Shown: one piece after another, positions 1-10,423 of the stretch
How the letters are laid out: each line of letters opens with the position of its first letter
How positions within the stretch are numbered: position 1 is the stretch's first letter
From: Streptomyces lavendulae subsp. lavendulae
GTDB taxonomy: Bacteria > Actinomycetota > Actinomycetes > Streptomycetales > Streptomycetaceae
DNA: 64,000 bases
Assembly: GCF_002803845.1 (NCBI RefSeq)
Contig: NZ_CP024985.1
Span: 2,728,001 to 2,792,000, forward strand
Reading direction: 5' to 3'
The notes under the pieces: generated by a model
Told to the model about the DNA's origin: nothing
The model's database searches: none
The model's input: only the letters and a program-made list of their open reading frames with translations
Translations under genes and position numbers: made by a program

Positions 1-869
1 ACGTCCACCTGGGCGCGGCCGCAGGACGGGCAGGAGACGATCTCCAGGCGGCGCGGCCGGAGGTTCAGCGACTCCAGGATCTGGATGCCGACCTTGATCT
101 CCTCGACCGGGGGCGCGGACAGCGACACGCGGATGGTGTCGCCGATGCCCTCGGAGAGCAGCGCGCCGAAGGCGACCGCGGACTTGATGGTGCCCTGGAA
201 GGCGGGGCCGGCCTCGGTGACGCCGAGGTGCAGCGGGTAGTCGCAGGCGGCGGCCAGCTGGCGGTAGGCGTTGACCATGACGACCGGGTCGTTGTGCTTG
301 ACCGAGATCTTGATGTCGCTGAAGCCGTGCTCCTCGAAGAGGGAGGCCTCCCACAGCGCGGACTCGACCAGCGCCTCGGGGGTGGCCTTGCCGTACTTCT
401 TCAGCAGGCGCGCGTCGAGGGAGCCGGCGTTGACGCCGATGCGGATCGGGGTGCCGGCGTCCTTGGCGGCCCGCGCGATCTCCTTGACCTTGTCGTCGAA
501 CTGCTTGATGTTGCCCGGGTTCACGCGGACGGCGGCGCAGCCGGCGTCGATCGCGGCGAACACGTACTTCGGCTGGAAGTGGATGTCGGCGATGACCGGG
601 ATCTGCGACTTCTTCGCGATGACGGCGAGCGCGTCGGCGTCGTCCTGGGTCGGGCAGGCGACGCGGACGATGTCGCAGCCGGAGGCGGTCAGCTCGGCGA
701 TCTGCTGGAGCGTCGCCCCGATGTCGGAGGTCCTGGTGGTGGTCATCGACTGGACGGAGATCTGCGCGTCACCGCCGACGGCCACCTTGCCGACCTGGAT
801 CTTGCGGCTGACCCTGCGGTCGGCAAGCTTCGTCGGCACGGCCGGCATTCCGAGAGAGATGGCAGTCAT
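1..869 (-). CDS. ispG: 4-hydroxy-3-methylbut-2-en-1-yl diphosphate synthase (flavodoxin), C-terminus cut by window edge
   Basis: Late MEP-pathway enzyme that reductively opens methylerythritol cyclodiphosphate to HMBPP using a [4Fe-4S] cluster in the cytosol. 289 codons are visible, from ATG at 869. The N-terminal TIM barrel is recognisable ([13 protein letters not shown] near residue 38, [21 protein letters not shown]), and the frame runs into the cluster-binding CPSCGR motif just before the edge. The rest of the cluster domain, about 95 residues, lies outside. It sits downstream of rseP and dxr on the same strand, but a strong hairpin at 987-1017 separates it from rseP, so it probably also has its own promoter in the 175-base gap. 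No strong ribosome binding site is visible. Confidence 0.96.
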   Translation of the reverse strand, partial: MTAISLGMPAVPTKLADRRVSRKIQVGKVAVGGDAQISVQSMTTTRTSDIGATLQQIAELTASGCDIVRVACPTQDDADALAVIAKKSQIPVIADIHFQPKYVFAAIDAGCAAVRVNPGNIKQFDDKVKEIARAAKDAGTPIRIGVNAGSLDARLLKKYGKATPEALVESALWEASLFEEHGFSDIKISVKHNDPVVMVNAYRQLAAACDYPLHLGVTEAGPAFQGTIKSAVAFGALLSEGIGDTIRVSLSAPPVEEIKVGIQILESLNLRPRRLEIVSCPSCGRAQVD

Positions 870-986
870 CTGCTGTGCAACCCCAAGGTGTGGATCAAGG
901 TCCCGAGATCGGCGGGCTCCAGGCTTCGAGATTACGCCAATCCACACGGTCCCCCCGCATCCGAGGGGGTGCGCCACCCGAACGTA

Positions 987-1017
987 GGGAGCCGGGCACG
1001 ATGCGTGCCCGGCTCCC
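987..1017 (-). terminator. rseP-ispG intergenic hairpin
   Basis: Perfect 13-base arms (987-999 and 1005-1017) around a five-base loop, 28 bases beyond the rseP stop codon. There is no clear U tract, which is common for Streptomyces terminators. It may separate rseP transcription from ispG or only attenuate it. Confidence 0.7.
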
Positions 1018-1044
1018 CGGTCCGTCCCGTATGGCGCTCCGCGG

Positions 1045-2346
1045 TCAGGTGATCTTGATCGGGTTCACCACGTCCGCGACGAGCACCAGCAGCGTGAAGC
1101 AGACGAAGACGCCGGCGACCACGTACGCGGCGGGCATCAGCTTGGCCACGTCGAAGGGTCCCGGGTCCTCGCGCCGGAAGAGCCTGGCGACGCTCCGGCG
1201 CAGGGACTCCCACAGGGCGCCGGCGATGTGGCCGCCGTCCAGGGGCAGCAGGGGCAGCATGTTGAACAGGAACAGCGAGAGGTTGAACATGCCCAGGACG
1301 TTGAGCAGGATCGAGAACTTCTGCTCGCTCGGCAGGTCCAGGGCGGCGATGTCCCCGCTCATGCGGGCCGCGCCGACGATGCCCATCGGGGAGTCGGGCT
1401 CGCGCTCGCCGCCGTCGAAGGCCGCGTTCCACAGGGCGGGGATCTTGGCGGGGAGCTTGACCAGGCCCTGGATGCTGCCGTCGACGATCTCGCCCATGTG
1501 GTCCACGGACTCGCCGAAGGACAGGGCCGCGATCTCGTTCTTCGGGCTGAAGCCGAGCCAGCCGGCCGTCACGTACTCGCCCTTGACGTAGCCGCCGTGG
1601 CCGTCGGTCCTGGCGACCCGGTTCTCGATGAGGTTCACGGGGACGACCACGCGCTGCCCGTCGCGCACGACGGTGACGGTGGTGGCGCCGATGGTGTCGC
1701 GGATCCGCTTCTGCAGCTCGGACCAGTCGGCGACCGGCCGTCCGCCGAAGGCGACGATCCGGTCGTCCGCCCGCAGGCCGGCCTGCTTGGCCGGGGCCAC
1801 GGGGTCACCGGCCTTGCAGACCTCGCGGTTCTCGCTCTGCTGGATGACGCAGGGCGAGACGCTCGCGATCTGGGTGGTCGTCCGGTTGATCCCGAAGGTC
1901 ATCCAGACGCCGAAGAAGATCGCCAGGGCGAGCACCAGGTTCATGAAGGGGCCCGCGAACATCACGATGACGCGCTTCCAGGGCTTGCGCGTGTAGAAGA
2001 GCCTCGACTCGTCCCCGGGCTGGAGCTCCTCGTAGGCCGCCGAGCGGGCGTCCTCGATCATGGAGCGGAACGGGGAGGTGGAGCGGGCCGTGACCTTGCC
2101 GTCCTCGCCGGGCGGGAACATCCCGATCATGCGGATGTAGCCGCCCATGGGGATGGCCTTGATCCCGTACTCGGTCTCGCCCTTCCTGCGCGACCAGATG
2201 GTCCTGCCGAAGCCGACCATGTACTGGGGCACGCGGATGCCGAAGAGCTTGGCCGTGGAGAGGTGGCCCAGCTCGTGCCAGGCGATCGAGAACAGCAGTC
2301 CGCCCACGAAGACGAGTACACCGATCAGGTTCAGCACCAGCGTCAT
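1045..2346 (-). CDS. rseP: RseP/site-2 family membrane zinc metalloprotease
   Basis: Intramembrane site-2 protease of 433 residues. The zinc-binding HELGH motif is at residues 24-28 inside the first membrane helix. A central PDZ domain spans roughly 190-260, and the second catalytic motif, LPLDGGH, places the third zinc ligand at D370 within the C-terminal helices. Family members cleave membrane-bound anti-sigma factors or signal-peptide remnants; the substrate here is unknown. The ATG start overlaps the dxr stop codon as ATGA, so translation is coupled to the isoprenoid gene. This dxr-rseP-ispG arrangement is common in actinobacteria and does not by itself imply a role in isoprenoid synthesis. 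Confidence 0.93.
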   Translation of the reverse strand: MTLVLNLIGVLVFVGGLLFSIAWHELGHLSTAKLFGIRVPQYMVGFGRTIWSRRKGETEYGIKAIPMGGYIRMIGMFPPGEDGKVTARSTSPFRSMIEDARSAAYEELQPGDESRLFYTRKPWKRVIVMFAGPFMNLVLALAIFFGVWMTFGINRTTTQIASVSPCVIQQSENREVCKAGDPVAPAKQAGLRADDRIVAFGGRPVADWSELQKRIRDTIGATTVTVVRDGQRVVVPVNLIENRVARTDGHGGYVKGEYVTAGWLGFSPKNEIAALSFGESVDHMGEIVDGSIQGLVKLPAKIPALWNAAFDGGEREPDSPMGIVGAARMSGDIAALDLPSEQKFSILLNVLGMFNLSLFLFNMLPLLPLDGGHIAGALWESLRRSVARLFRREDPGPFDVAKLMPAAYVVAGVFVCFTLLVLVADVVNPIKIT

Positions 2347-3605
2347 GCGCTCGCCTCCAGGGCGGCCCGCGCCGCCATCTCCCGTGCCCGGGCCCTGGCC
2401 CAGGTCTCCGCTTCGAGGACGTCCGCCACGGTCAGGGAGGTTCCCGACTCCGGCGTCCCGTGCTCGTCGACCACGGCAGAGACGGTATCCATGATTGCTG
2501 TGAACGGCAGCCGACCGGCCAGGAAGGCCTCGACGCACTCCTCGTTCGCCGCATTGAACACGGCGGGCGCGGTTCCGCCCAGGGTGCCGACGTGCCGGGC
2601 CAGGCCCACGGACGGGAAGGCCTCGGTGTCCAGCGGGAAGAACTCCCAGGTCGACGCCTTGGTCCAGTCGAAGGCGGGGGCCGCGTCCGGGACCCGCTCG
2701 GGCCAGCCCAGACCGATCGCGATGGGGCCGCCCATGTCCGGCGGGGTGGCCTGGGCGAGGGTGGAGCCGTCGGTGAACTCGACCATGGAGTGCACGTAGG
2801 ACTGCGGGTGGACGACGACCTCGATGCGGTCGAAGGGGATGTCGTAGAGCAGGTGGGCCTCGATGACCTCCAGGCCCTTGTTGACCAGGGTGGCGCTGTT
2901 GACCGTGATCACCGGCCCCATGGCCCAGGTGGGGTGCGCGAGGGCGTCCTCGACCGTGACGGAGGCCAGCTCCGCGCGGGTGCGGCCGCGGAAGGGGCCG
3001 CCGGAGGCGGTGACGACGAGCCTGCGGACGTCGGCGCGGGTGCCCGCGGCGAGCGCCTGGAAGAGGGCCGCGTGCTCGGAGTCCACCGGGATGATCTGGC
3101 CGGGCTTCGCGAGGGCCTTGACCAGCGGGCCGCCGACGATCAGCGACTCCTTGTTGGCCAGGGCCAGGGTGCGGCCCGCCCGCAGCGCGGCGAGGGTGGG
3201 CGCCAGGCCGATGGAACCGGTGATGCCGTTGAGGACGGTGTGGCACTCGGAGGCGGCGAGTTCGGCGGCCGCGTCGGGGCCGGCGAGGATCTCGGGCAGC
3301 GGCTCGGACGCGCCGTACTGCCCGCTCAGCGCCTCCTTGAGGGCCGGTACGGCGTCCTCGCGGGCGACGGCCACCGTCTCGACGCGCAGCAGCCTGGCCT
3401 GTTCGGCCAGCAGCCCGACGCGTCCGCCGGCGGCGGACAGCGCGGTGACGCGGAAGCGGTCCGGGTTGCGCAGGGCGAGGTCGATGGCCTGGGTGCCGAT
3501 GGACCCGGTCGACCCGAGGATGACGATGTCCCGGCGGCCGGCCGAGGCGTCGAAGAGGAGGTGCGGGTCGGCGAGGGGGGCTGGACTGTCGCTCATGCCC
3601 CCCAT
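2343..3605 (-). CDS. dxr: 1-deoxy-D-xylulose 5-phosphate reductoisomerase
   Basis: Converts DXP to 2-C-methyl-D-erythritol 4-phosphate with NADPH, the committed step of the MEP pathway. The 420-residue protein has the NADPH-binding GSTGSIGTQ loop at about residues 31-39, [10 protein letters not shown] in the middle, the metal and substrate segment [13 protein letters not shown], and the conserved [17 protein letters not shown] second in-frame ATG at 3596 (residue 4) is an equally good start; neither has a clear ribosome binding site. The stop overlaps the rseP start, and an unrecognised gene ends only 12 bases upstream, so these genes are very likely one transcript. Confidence 0.95.
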   Translation of the reverse strand: MGGMSDSPAPLADPHLLFDASAGRRDIVILGSTGSIGTQAIDLALRNPDRFRVTALSAAGGRVGLLAEQARLLRVETVAVAREDAVPALKEALSGQYGASEPLPEILAGPDAAAELAASECHTVLNGITGSIGLAPTLAALRAGRTLALANKESLIVGGPLVKALAKPGQIIPVDSEHAALFQALAAGTRADVRRLVVTASGGPFRGRTRAELASVTVEDALAHPTWAMGPVITVNSATLVNKGLEVIEAHLLYDIPFDRIEVVVHPQSYVHSMVEFTDGSTLAQATPPDMGGPIAIGLGWPERVPDAAPAFDWTKASTWEFFPLDTEAFPSVGLARHVGTLGGTAPAVFNAANEECVEAFLAGRLPFTAIMDTVSAVVDEHGTPESGTSLTVADVLEAETWARARAREMAARAALEASA

Positions 3606-3617
3606 TGTTGCCGCAAC

Positions 3618-4934
3618 TCAGGGACGCTCGGACAGGGAGTCCCCGTCCGCGACCCGCAGGAGCAGGTGCGGGAGCGTTCCGGCGAAGTCCGGGAGGGTCC
3701 GGGCCGCCTCCCACCAGGCGTCCGGATCCCCGCCCAGGGCCAGTGCGAACAGCCGGGCGGCCTCGGCGCGGGCGGCGAGCACGGCCTCCGGCCGGTCGTA
3801 GCGGTCGGGGTGGTCGACCTCGCCGAGCCAGTGGTCCTCGTCCAGGGCCCAGCAGGCGGGGAGCTTGTGCCGGATCACGTCGGTGCCGGTCAGGAGCCCG
3901 CGGTCCAGGCAGTCCCGGACCCATCGGATGTCCTCGTCGACGGTCTCCATGGGCACGGCGAGGCTGGTCAGGGCCAGTTCCCGCTCCACTCCCCCGGTCG
4001 GTTCGAGGGCGGCCGGGGCCAGGGCGCGCACGGCCTCGGCGAGACCGTCGGCCGGCGGGCCGGGCTGCGGCCCGGGCAGGACGCCGTTCGCGACGCCGTG
4101 GGCGAGCGCGGTCAGTGCCCCCGGGAAGGACGGGGCCTGCCGCAGCAGTTCGCCCCACAGCCGCGGATCGTCCCCCAGGGGTTCCAGCGCGCGGGTGGCC
4201 GCGGTACGTATCTCCGCCCGCTCGGACAGGTTCCAGCGCAGGCCCCGGGTCCCGGCCGGGCCGCACAGCAGCAGGGCGCGGTGCGCGGGGGCGGTGTGGG
4301 CGACCAGCTCGGCCGGGGTGAGCAGCCCCATGCGGACGGCGCGGACGAACGGGCGGTGCCAGGCCCTGCCGTACGGGGCGGCGCCCGTGGTCGTCAGCAG
4401 CGTGCGCACGGTCTCCCGGGACGGCCGCGCGCGCATCAGCAGGGCCTCGACGGAGCCGGGCGGCAGCGGCCGCCGCAGGTGCTCGGAGGCCGTCAGCTCC
4501 GGGTCCGCCGTGTGCGGGAGCGCCAGGATGTCCAGCGGGACCCTGGGGTGGTGCGTGCCGTGGCGGCGGAGCAGGCCGATGAGCTCCTCGCCGCTCAGGG
4601 GACCGTCGGCCGGGTCGCGGCCGAGTTCGGCGCGCAGCAGCGGCAGCAGCGCCTGCGGGGTGCGGCGGGCCGCGTAGCGGTCGGGGCCCGGCAGTCCGGG
4701 CAGCGGGCAGCCGCGTACGTAGGGGTTGCGGGCGACGAAGTGCCGGTCCCGGTCGGTGCCGTCGCGCACGAGGAGGGTGACGGCGGTGGCGGGCAGGCGC
4801 TCGTCGCGGCAGAGGTGGTCGCGGGTTTCCGGGTCGAGCCGGCCGATCAGGTCCGCGGTGATGTGCTGCGGTGCGTGGCGCAGTACGAGCGCCACGCACC
4901 AGGCCCGCCGCCGGCTGTCCCTGTGTCCGTCCAT
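3618..4934 (-). CDS. Unrecognised actinobacterial protein upstream of dxr
   Basis: A 438-residue soluble protein of no family I recognise. It has no signal peptide, membrane segment or catalytic motif that I can see. It is rich in Ala, Leu, Arg and Pro with many short amphipathic helices, giving the look of an all-helical repeat scaffold (for example an armadillo or leucine-rich-variant fold), but that is only an impression. ATG at 4934 was chosen as the first start after the upstream gap; a GTG about 10 codons further out is possible. It ends 12 bases before dxr, so it is probably co-transcribed with the MEP genes. Confidence 0.75.
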   Translation of the reverse strand: MDGHRDSRRRAWCVALVLRHAPQHITADLIGRLDPETRDHLCRDERLPATAVTLLVRDGTDRDRHFVARNPYVRGCPLPGLPGPDRYAARRTPQALLPLLRAELGRDPADGPLSGEELIGLLRRHGTHHPRVPLDILALPHTADPELTASEHLRRPLPPGSVEALLMRARPSRETVRTLLTTTGAAPYGRAWHRPFVRAVRMGLLTPAELVAHTAPAHRALLLCGPAGTRGLRWNLSERAEIRTAATRALEPLGDDPRLWGELLRQAPSFPGALTALAHGVANGVLPGPQPGPPADGLAEAVRALAPAALEPTGGVERELALTSLAVPMETVDEDIRWVRDCLDRGLLTGTDVIRHKLPACWALDEDHWLGEVDHPDRYDRPEAVLAARAEAARLFALALGGDPDAWWEAARTLPDFAGTLPHLLLRVADGDSLSERP

Positions 4935-4996
4935 CGCCTTGCTCCGTGCCGCTCGTACGCCTGTCCGCTTCCCCGCCGTGCGGCGATGATCGCAGG

Positions 4997-6949
4997 TCAG
5001 CGCAGCGGACGGTGCACGTTTTTGTGTACGGACGGGCCGGGGGCGGCCTCCGCGATCCACGGGCCGTCGCCCGAGGGGTCGAGGACGCCTTCCTCCAGCC
5101 AGGTGTAGGCGCCGCCGAGGACGCCTTCGACGACCTTGCGGTCGAGGTCGTCGGTGTTGGACCAGAGGCGGCCGAAGAGCTCCTCTACGCGGAGCCGGGA
5201 CTGCCGGCAGAAGGCGTCGGCGAGCTGGTACGCCTCGCGGCCGTGGTCGCCGGTGGCGCGCAGGTGCTCGGCGCGGACGCAGGCGGCGCTCATGGCGAAG
5301 AGTTCGGCGCCGATGTCGACGATCCGGCCGAGGAACCCCTGCTTCGTCTCCATGCGGCCCTGCCAGCGCGCCATGGCCAGGAAGGTGGAGCGGGCGAGTT
5401 TGCGCGAGCCGCGCTCGACGTAGCGCAGGTGGGTGGCGAGGTCGGGGTGACCCGCCGGGTGGAACTCCCGGTAGGCGCCGGGGACCTGGCCGGGGCCGGC
5501 GGCCAGCTTGGGCAGCCAGCGGGCGTAGAAGCCGGTGGCGCGGGCTCCGGCCCTGGCCTTGTCGGACAGGGCCTTGTCGGGGTCGATGAGGTCCCCGGCG
5601 ACCGAGAGGTGGGCGTCGACGGCCTCGCGGGCGATCAGCAGGTGCATGATCTCCGTCGATCCCTCGAAGATCCGGTTGATGCGCAGGTCGCGGAGCATCT
5701 GCTCGGCGGGTACGGCCCGCTCGCCGCGGGCGGCGAGCGACTCGGCGGTCTCGAAGCCGCGGCCGCCGCGGATCTGGACCAGCTCGTCGGCCATCAGGCA
5801 GGCCATCTCCGAGCCGTAGAGCTTGGCGAGGGCCGCCTCGATGCGGATGTCGTTGCGGTCCTCGTCGGCCATCTGGGAGGCCAGGTCGACCACCGCTTCG
5901 AGGGCGAAGGTGGTGGCCGCGATGAAGGAGATCTTCGCCCCGACCGCCTCGTGCCGGGCGACCGGGCGGCCCCACTGCTCGCGTACGCCGCTCCACTCGC
6001 GGGCGATCTTCAGGCACCACTTGCCGGCGCCGACGCACATGGCGGGCAGCGACAGGCGGCCGGTGTTGAGCGTGGTCAGGGCGATCTTGAGGCCGGCTCC
6101 CTCGGCGCCGATCCGCTGGGCGGCGGGCACCCGGACCCGGTGGAAGCGGGTGACGCCGTTCTCCAGGCCGCGCAGGCCCATGAAGGCGTTGCGGTGCTCG
6201 ACGGTGATCCCCGGCGAGTCGGCCTCGACGACGAAGGCGGTGATCCCGCCGCGGTGCCCCTCGCCCTTCGGGACCCGGGCCATGACCACGAGGAGGTCGG
6301 CGACCACCCCGTTGGTGGTCCACAGCTTCACGCCGTCGAGCACGTAGGCGTCCTCACCGTCCGGCACGGCCGTGGTGGCCAGGCGGGCCGGGTCGGAGCC
6401 GACGTCGGGCTCGGTGAGCAGGAAGGCGCTGATCGCGGAGGTGGCGCAGCGGGGCAGGTAGGCGTCCTTCTGTTCCTTCGTGCCGAACATCTTCAGGGGC
6501 TGCGGGACGCCGATCGACTGGTGCGCGGAGAGCAGGGCGCCGATGGCCGGGCTGACCGAGCCGACGAGGGCGAGCGCCTTGTTGTAGTAGACCTGGGTCA
6601 GCCCCAGGCCGCCGTACTCGGTGCCGATCTTCATGCCGAGGGCGCCGAGCTCCTTGAGCCCGCGCACCGTCTCGTCGGGGATCCGTGCCTCGCGCTCGAT
6701 GCGCTGACCGTCGATCTCGTTCTCGCAGAAGACCCGCAGCCGGGCCAGGAAGGCCTCCCCGCGCCGGACGTCCTCGTCGGCGGGGAGCGGGTGGGGGTGG
6801 ATCAGGTCGAGCCGGAACCGCCCCAGGAACAGCTCCTTGGCGAAGCTGGGCTTGCGCCAGTCCTGTTCCCGGGCCGCCTCCGCGACCTGCCGCGCCTCGC
6901 GCTCGGTCACCTTGGGCTGTACGGGCTGTACGGGCTGCGTCGCTGACAT
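4997..6949 (-). CDS. Acyl-CoA dehydrogenase, long form
   Basis: FAD-dependent enzyme that introduces the alpha,beta double bond in acyl-CoA during fatty-acid oxidation. At 650 residues it is much longer than the usual 380-residue enzyme: a catalytic core of about 450 residues is followed by about 180 further helical residues, as in very-long-chain (ACADVL/FadE) types. Visible family segments are [12 protein letters not shown] (FAD/substrate loop), [14 protein letters not shown], the flavin-interface stretch [12 protein letters not shown] and [11 protein letters not shown], which carries the usual catalytic glutamate. ATG at 6949 is preferred because a GGTGAG site lies about eight bases upstream; a GTG at 6961 is the alternative. 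Chain-length specificity cannot be read from sequence. Confidence 0.88.
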   Translation of the reverse strand: MSATQPVQPVQPKVTEREARQVAEAAREQDWRKPSFAKELFLGRFRLDLIHPHPLPADEDVRRGEAFLARLRVFCENEIDGQRIEREARIPDETVRGLKELGALGMKIGTEYGGLGLTQVYYNKALALVGSVSPAIGALLSAHQSIGVPQPLKMFGTKEQKDAYLPRCATSAISAFLLTEPDVGSDPARLATTAVPDGEDAYVLDGVKLWTTNGVVADLLVVMARVPKGEGHRGGITAFVVEADSPGITVEHRNAFMGLRGLENGVTRFHRVRVPAAQRIGAEGAGLKIALTTLNTGRLSLPAMCVGAGKWCLKIAREWSGVREQWGRPVARHEAVGAKISFIAATTFALEAVVDLASQMADEDRNDIRIEAALAKLYGSEMACLMADELVQIRGGRGFETAESLAARGERAVPAEQMLRDLRINRIFEGSTEIMHLLIAREAVDAHLSVAGDLIDPDKALSDKARAGARATGFYARWLPKLAAGPGQVPGAYREFHPAGHPDLATHLRYVERGSRKLARSTFLAMARWQGRMETKQGFLGRIVDIGAELFAMSAACVRAEHLRATGDHGREAYQLADAFCRQSRLRVEELFGRLWSNTDDLDRKVVEGVLGGAYTWLEEGVLDPSGDGPWIAEAAPGPSVHKNVHRPLR

Positions 6950-7073
6950 CCGGGTGCTCACCTCGCCGTATCGGGGGGACTACCGATCGGTGCTACCTGT
7001 GAGTCGTACCCGTTCCGGGCACCCGGGAAAAGGCCCGTGCGGGTGGCGGGGAAAGGCGGCGGGGAAAAGGGGG

Positions 7074-7108
7074 ACGGCCGGAGCCCCCGCACAGTAGGCT
7101 CCGGCCGT
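7074..7108 (-). terminator. Terminator of the 7.1-8.6 kb aldehyde dehydrogenase gene
   Basis: Perfect 12-base stem (7074-7085 with 7097-7108) 24 bases after the stop codon. In the minus-strand transcript it is followed by a CCCCCTTTTCCCC tract, giving a short U run. Confidence 0.8.
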
Positions 7109-7131
7109 CGGTCCGTGACCGTACGAGTCGG

Positions 7132-8577
7132 TCAGATGTCGAGGCCCGTGAGGACCAGGACGCGCTCGTACGTGTAGTCGTCCATCGCGTAGCGGACGCC
7201 CTCGCGGCCCACGCCGGACTGCTTGACGCCGCCGTACGGCATCTGGTCGGCGCGGTAGGACGGCGCGTCGCCGATGATCACACCGCCGACCTCCAGCTCG
7301 CGGTGGGCGCGGAAGGCGACCTGCACGTCGCGGGTGAAGACGCCGGTCTGCAGGCCGAACTTCGAGTCGTTGACGGCGGCGAAGGCCTCGTCGGTGTTCT
7401 CGACCCGGGTGATCGTCAGGACCGGGCCGAAGACCTCTTCGGTGGCGAGCTTGACGCCCGCCGGGATCTCCGAGAGGACGGTCGGCTCGACCGTGGCACC
7501 GTCGCGCTTGCCGCCGGTGAGCAGCTTGGCGCCGGCGGAGACGGCCTCGTCCACCCAGGACTCGACGCGCTTGGCGGCGTCCTCGGAGACCAGCGGGCCG
7601 ACGTCGGTGGCGTCGTCCGCCGGGTCGCCGGTGACCTGGGCCTGGACCTTCGCGACGACCTTCTCGACGAGGCGGTCGTAGACGGAGGCGTCGGCGATCA
7701 CGCGCTGCACGGAGATGCAGGACTGGCCGGCCTGGTAGTTCGAGAAGGTCGCGATGCGGGTCGCGGCCCAGTCGAGGTCGGCCTCGGAGGACCAGTCGGC
7801 GAGGACGACGGCCGCGGCGTTGCCGCCGAGCTCCAGGGTGCAGTGCTTGTGGGGCACCGACCGCTGGATGGCGTAGCCGACGGTGTCGGAGCCGGTGAAG
7901 GAGATGACCGGGAGGCGGTCGTCCTTGACCAGGGCCGGCATCTTGTCGTTGGCGACCGGCAGGACCGACCAGGAACCGGCCGGGAGGTCGGTCTCGGCCA
8001 GCAGCTCGCCCAGGATCAGGCCCGAGAGCGGGGTGGCCGGGGCCGGCTTCAGGATGATCGGCGCGCCGACGGCGATGGCGGGGGCCACCTTGTGGGCGCA
8101 CAGGTTCAGCGGGAAGTTGAACGGCGCGATGCCGAGGACCGGGCCCTTGACGAAGCGGCGGGTCAGGGCCAGGCGGCCGACGCCACCGGCGTCGGTGTCC
8201 AGGCGCTGGGCCTCTCCGCCGTTGAAGCGGCGGGCCTCTTCGGCGGCGAAGCGGAACACGGAGACCGCACGGCCGACCTCACCGCGCGCCCACTTGATCG
8301 GCTTGCCGTTCTCGGCGGAGATCAGCTGGGCGATCTCCTCGGTGCGCTCGGTGAGGCGCTTGGAGACGTGGTCCAGGGCGGCGGCACGTACGTGGGCGGG
8401 GGTCGCGGAGAACTCCGCCGTCACGGCGTACGCCGCGGCCACGGCCTCTTCCACCTGGGCGTCGGTGGGCACGCTGACCGTGCCGACGAGCCGGCCGTCC
8501 CACGGGTTGTGGACGTCGAAGCTGTCCTCGCCGGTGGCCTGGCGGCCGGCGAGCCAGAAGGCGTGGGTGGAAGTCAT
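7132..8577 (-). CDS. NAD(P)+-dependent aldehyde dehydrogenase, candidate succinate-semialdehyde dehydrogenase
   Basis: Aldehyde dehydrogenase superfamily enzyme of 481 residues. It shows the cofactor/oxyanion segment APFNFPLNL, the motif LELGGNAAAV containing the general-base glutamate, and the nucleophile loop QAGQSCISVQRV with the active-site cysteine. It lies downstream of a PucR regulator on the same strand and about 4.4 kb from gabT, which makes oxidation of succinic semialdehyde from GABA a reasonable proposal. The sequence belongs to the broad ALDH group that also contains lactaldehyde and non-phosphorylating glyceraldehyde-3-phosphate enzymes, so the substrate is inferred from context only. 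It has its own terminator at 7074-7108. Confidence 0.85.
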   Translation of the reverse strand: MTSTHAFWLAGRQATGEDSFDVHNPWDGRLVGTVSVPTDAQVEEAVAAAYAVTAEFSATPAHVRAAALDHVSKRLTERTEEIAQLISAENGKPIKWARGEVGRAVSVFRFAAEEARRFNGGEAQRLDTDAGGVGRLALTRRFVKGPVLGIAPFNFPLNLCAHKVAPAIAVGAPIILKPAPATPLSGLILGELLAETDLPAGSWSVLPVANDKMPALVKDDRLPVISFTGSDTVGYAIQRSVPHKHCTLELGGNAAAVVLADWSSEADLDWAATRIATFSNYQAGQSCISVQRVIADASVYDRLVEKVVAKVQAQVTGDPADDATDVGPLVSEDAAKRVESWVDEAVSAGAKLLTGGKRDGATVEPTVLSEIPAGVKLATEEVFGPVLTITRVENTDEAFAAVNDSKFGLQTGVFTRDVQVAFRAHRELEVGGVIIGDAPSYRADQMPYGGVKQSGVGREGVRYAMDDYTYERVLVLTGLDI

Positions 8578-8732
8578 GCGAATCCCGGCCCTTCGGATTG
8601 TGCGGTGGGGTCCTTGTCGACACCACCGTAGGACTCCGCGGGGCTTTCGGCGTTTATCCGGCATGGAGCGCCGCCCTCCCGCCCTGCGCCGCTTTGTCAC
8701 TGTCGCGGTCAGGACCCGCCGTGCGGTGGGGG

Positions 8733-10313
8733 CTACGGGGTGGTCGTGCCGGCCTTCAGGGCGAGCCACAGCTCCATCCGTACGTCCGGATCGTCCAGCG
8801 AGCGCCCGAGGATCTCCTCGACCCGCTTCATCCGGTAGCGCAGCGTGTGACGGTGCACGCCCAGGTCGGCCGCCGCCGCGTCCCACTGCCCGTGGCGCGA
8901 GAGCCAGGCCTGGAGGGAGGCGACGAGATCGCCCCGGCCGGTCGCGTCGTGCTCGCGCAGGGCCCGCAGGGTGCCGTCCGCGAAGGCCCGTACGGCGTCG
9001 TCGGCCAGCAGCGGCAGGACGGAGCCCGCCGCCAGGTCCTCGTGCTCGACGAGCGGCCGTCCGCGGCGCCGGGCCACGGCGAGGGCCTGGTCGGCCTGCT
9101 TGAAGGCGGCCGCCACGCCCGCCGCCGTAGCGGGCGCCGACAGTCCGACCACCAGTTCGTCCGGCTCGGGCCCCGTCGCGTCCCGGCCGCGCCGGGTCTC
9201 CAGCGCCTCGGCGTGGTCCGCGCACGCCTGTACGGCCGAACCCCCGTCGGCGGCGAGCACCACCAGCCGGCCCTCCTCCGGGACCACCAGCAGCGCCTCG
9301 CCGGTCCGGGCGGCCGCCGACTCGACCGCGTCGGCCAGCAGCGCCAGCCCCTCCGGCTGGGCCGTGCCCGGCAGCGCCGGTTCCGCGACGACGATCCGGA
9401 ACGGCGCCTCCAGCAGGGCCCCGTACAGGTCCCCCGCCACCGCCCGGGCGTGCTCCGCCTCCCCCTCCAGCAGCATCCGCAGCACGGCGGCGCCGAGCCG
9501 GGACTCCGCGTCGTGCAGCGACCGGGAGCGCTCGGTGGTCAGGGTGAGCAGGGCGACGGCGGAGTGCACGGCGTACCGTTCGGCGGTGCCCAGCGGGGCG
9601 CCCGTGCCGACGGCCAGCGCGCCCCGGGCCCGCCGTCCGGTGCCCAGCGACTGGAGCTCGACGCGGTCCTCCGAGCCGCCGACGACCGCGCTCGCCGGCG
9701 CGGGCCGCTCCCGCAGCCGCTCCACGTCGGGGGTGAGCCGGGCGGCCCGGCGGGCGGCCCACTCGGGGGCGGCCGCGACGACGGCGCCGGAGGTGTCGTA
9801 CAGCGCGGCCCAGCCGTGCACGTGGGCGGCCAGCTTCGCCAGCAGGTCGGCGGGGCCGTCGGCGGAGAGGGCGGCCCGGGTCAGCTCCCGCTGCGCCTCG
9901 AAGCCGGCCGTCACGGCCCGGTACTGGTCGGCGGCGAGGGCCGCCGAGACGGCCTTGCTGATGGCGAGGAACGGGGTGCGCCGGGGCACCTCCAGCAGCG
10001 GCAGGTCCTCCTCGCGGGCCGCGTCGACCAGTGCCTGCGGGACGGCCTCGTAGTTGACGCCGACGGCGAAGCCGATCCCCACGACCCCGGCGGCGGCGAG
10101 GCGCCGTACGTAGCGGCGCATCTCCTCGGGGTCCTCGGCGTCCAGCTTCATCGCCGTGACGAGCAGCAGCTCGCCGCCCTCCATGTAGGGGACGGGGTCG
10201 GCGAGCTCGCTGACGTGGGCCCAGCGCACGGGGGTGTCGAGCCGGGTCTCCCCGGCCCGGACGCTGAGTTTGAGCGCCGAGTGCTGGACGAGCGAGGCAA
10301 GGGTGAGCGGCAT
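8733..10313 (-). CDS. PucR-family transcriptional regulator
   Basis: A 526-residue cytoplasmic regulator. The first 120 or so residues form the PucR N-terminal ligand-binding domain (LDTPVRWAHVSELADPVPYM, EGGELLLVTAMKL). A central GGDEF-like/CdaR region follows, and a C-terminal helix-turn-helix of the PucR/CdaR type ends the protein (QWDAAAADLGVHRHTLRYRM at about residues 480-500). PucR relatives activate purine, proline, GABA or other nitrogen catabolic genes in response to a small molecule. It sits 155 bases upstream of an aldehyde dehydrogenase on the same strand and near gabT, so control of GABA catabolism is a plausible role. The ligand is unknown. Confidence 0.88.
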   Translation of the reverse strand: MPLTLASLVQHSALKLSVRAGETRLDTPVRWAHVSELADPVPYMEGGELLLVTAMKLDAEDPEEMRRYVRRLAAAGVVGIGFAVGVNYEAVPQALVDAAREEDLPLLEVPRRTPFLAISKAVSAALAADQYRAVTAGFEAQRELTRAALSADGPADLLAKLAAHVHGWAALYDTSGAVVAAAPEWAARRAARLTPDVERLRERPAPASAVVGGSEDRVELQSLGTGRRARGALAVGTGAPLGTAERYAVHSAVALLTLTTERSRSLHDAESRLGAAVLRMLLEGEAEHARAVAGDLYGALLEAPFRIVVAEPALPGTAQPEGLALLADAVESAAARTGEALLVVPEEGRLVVLAADGGSAVQACADHAEALETRRGRDATGPEPDELVVGLSAPATAAGVAAAFKQADQALAVARRRGRPLVEHEDLAAGSVLPLLADDAVRAFADGTLRALREHDATGRGDLVASLQAWLSRHGQWDAAAADLGVHRHTLRYRMKRVEEILGRSLDDPDVRMELWLALKAGTTTP

Positions 10314-10423
10314 CGGGTACCAGGGGCCTTCGGCGGGAGGGGAGGGAGACTGCGGGGCCCTTCGGGATTTCGCCGTGTCGTATGAACGGCCCCTCTCGAT
10401 TCTGCCACCCCGTACGGGTCGGC

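Noticed and set aside
2460..5108. Very long open frame on the plus strand opposite dxr and its upstream gene
   Set aside because: It is antisense to well-conserved dxr, rich in Gly, Arg, Asp and Val, and shows no family motif. Codon phase follows the real genes; the frame is open because of high GC.
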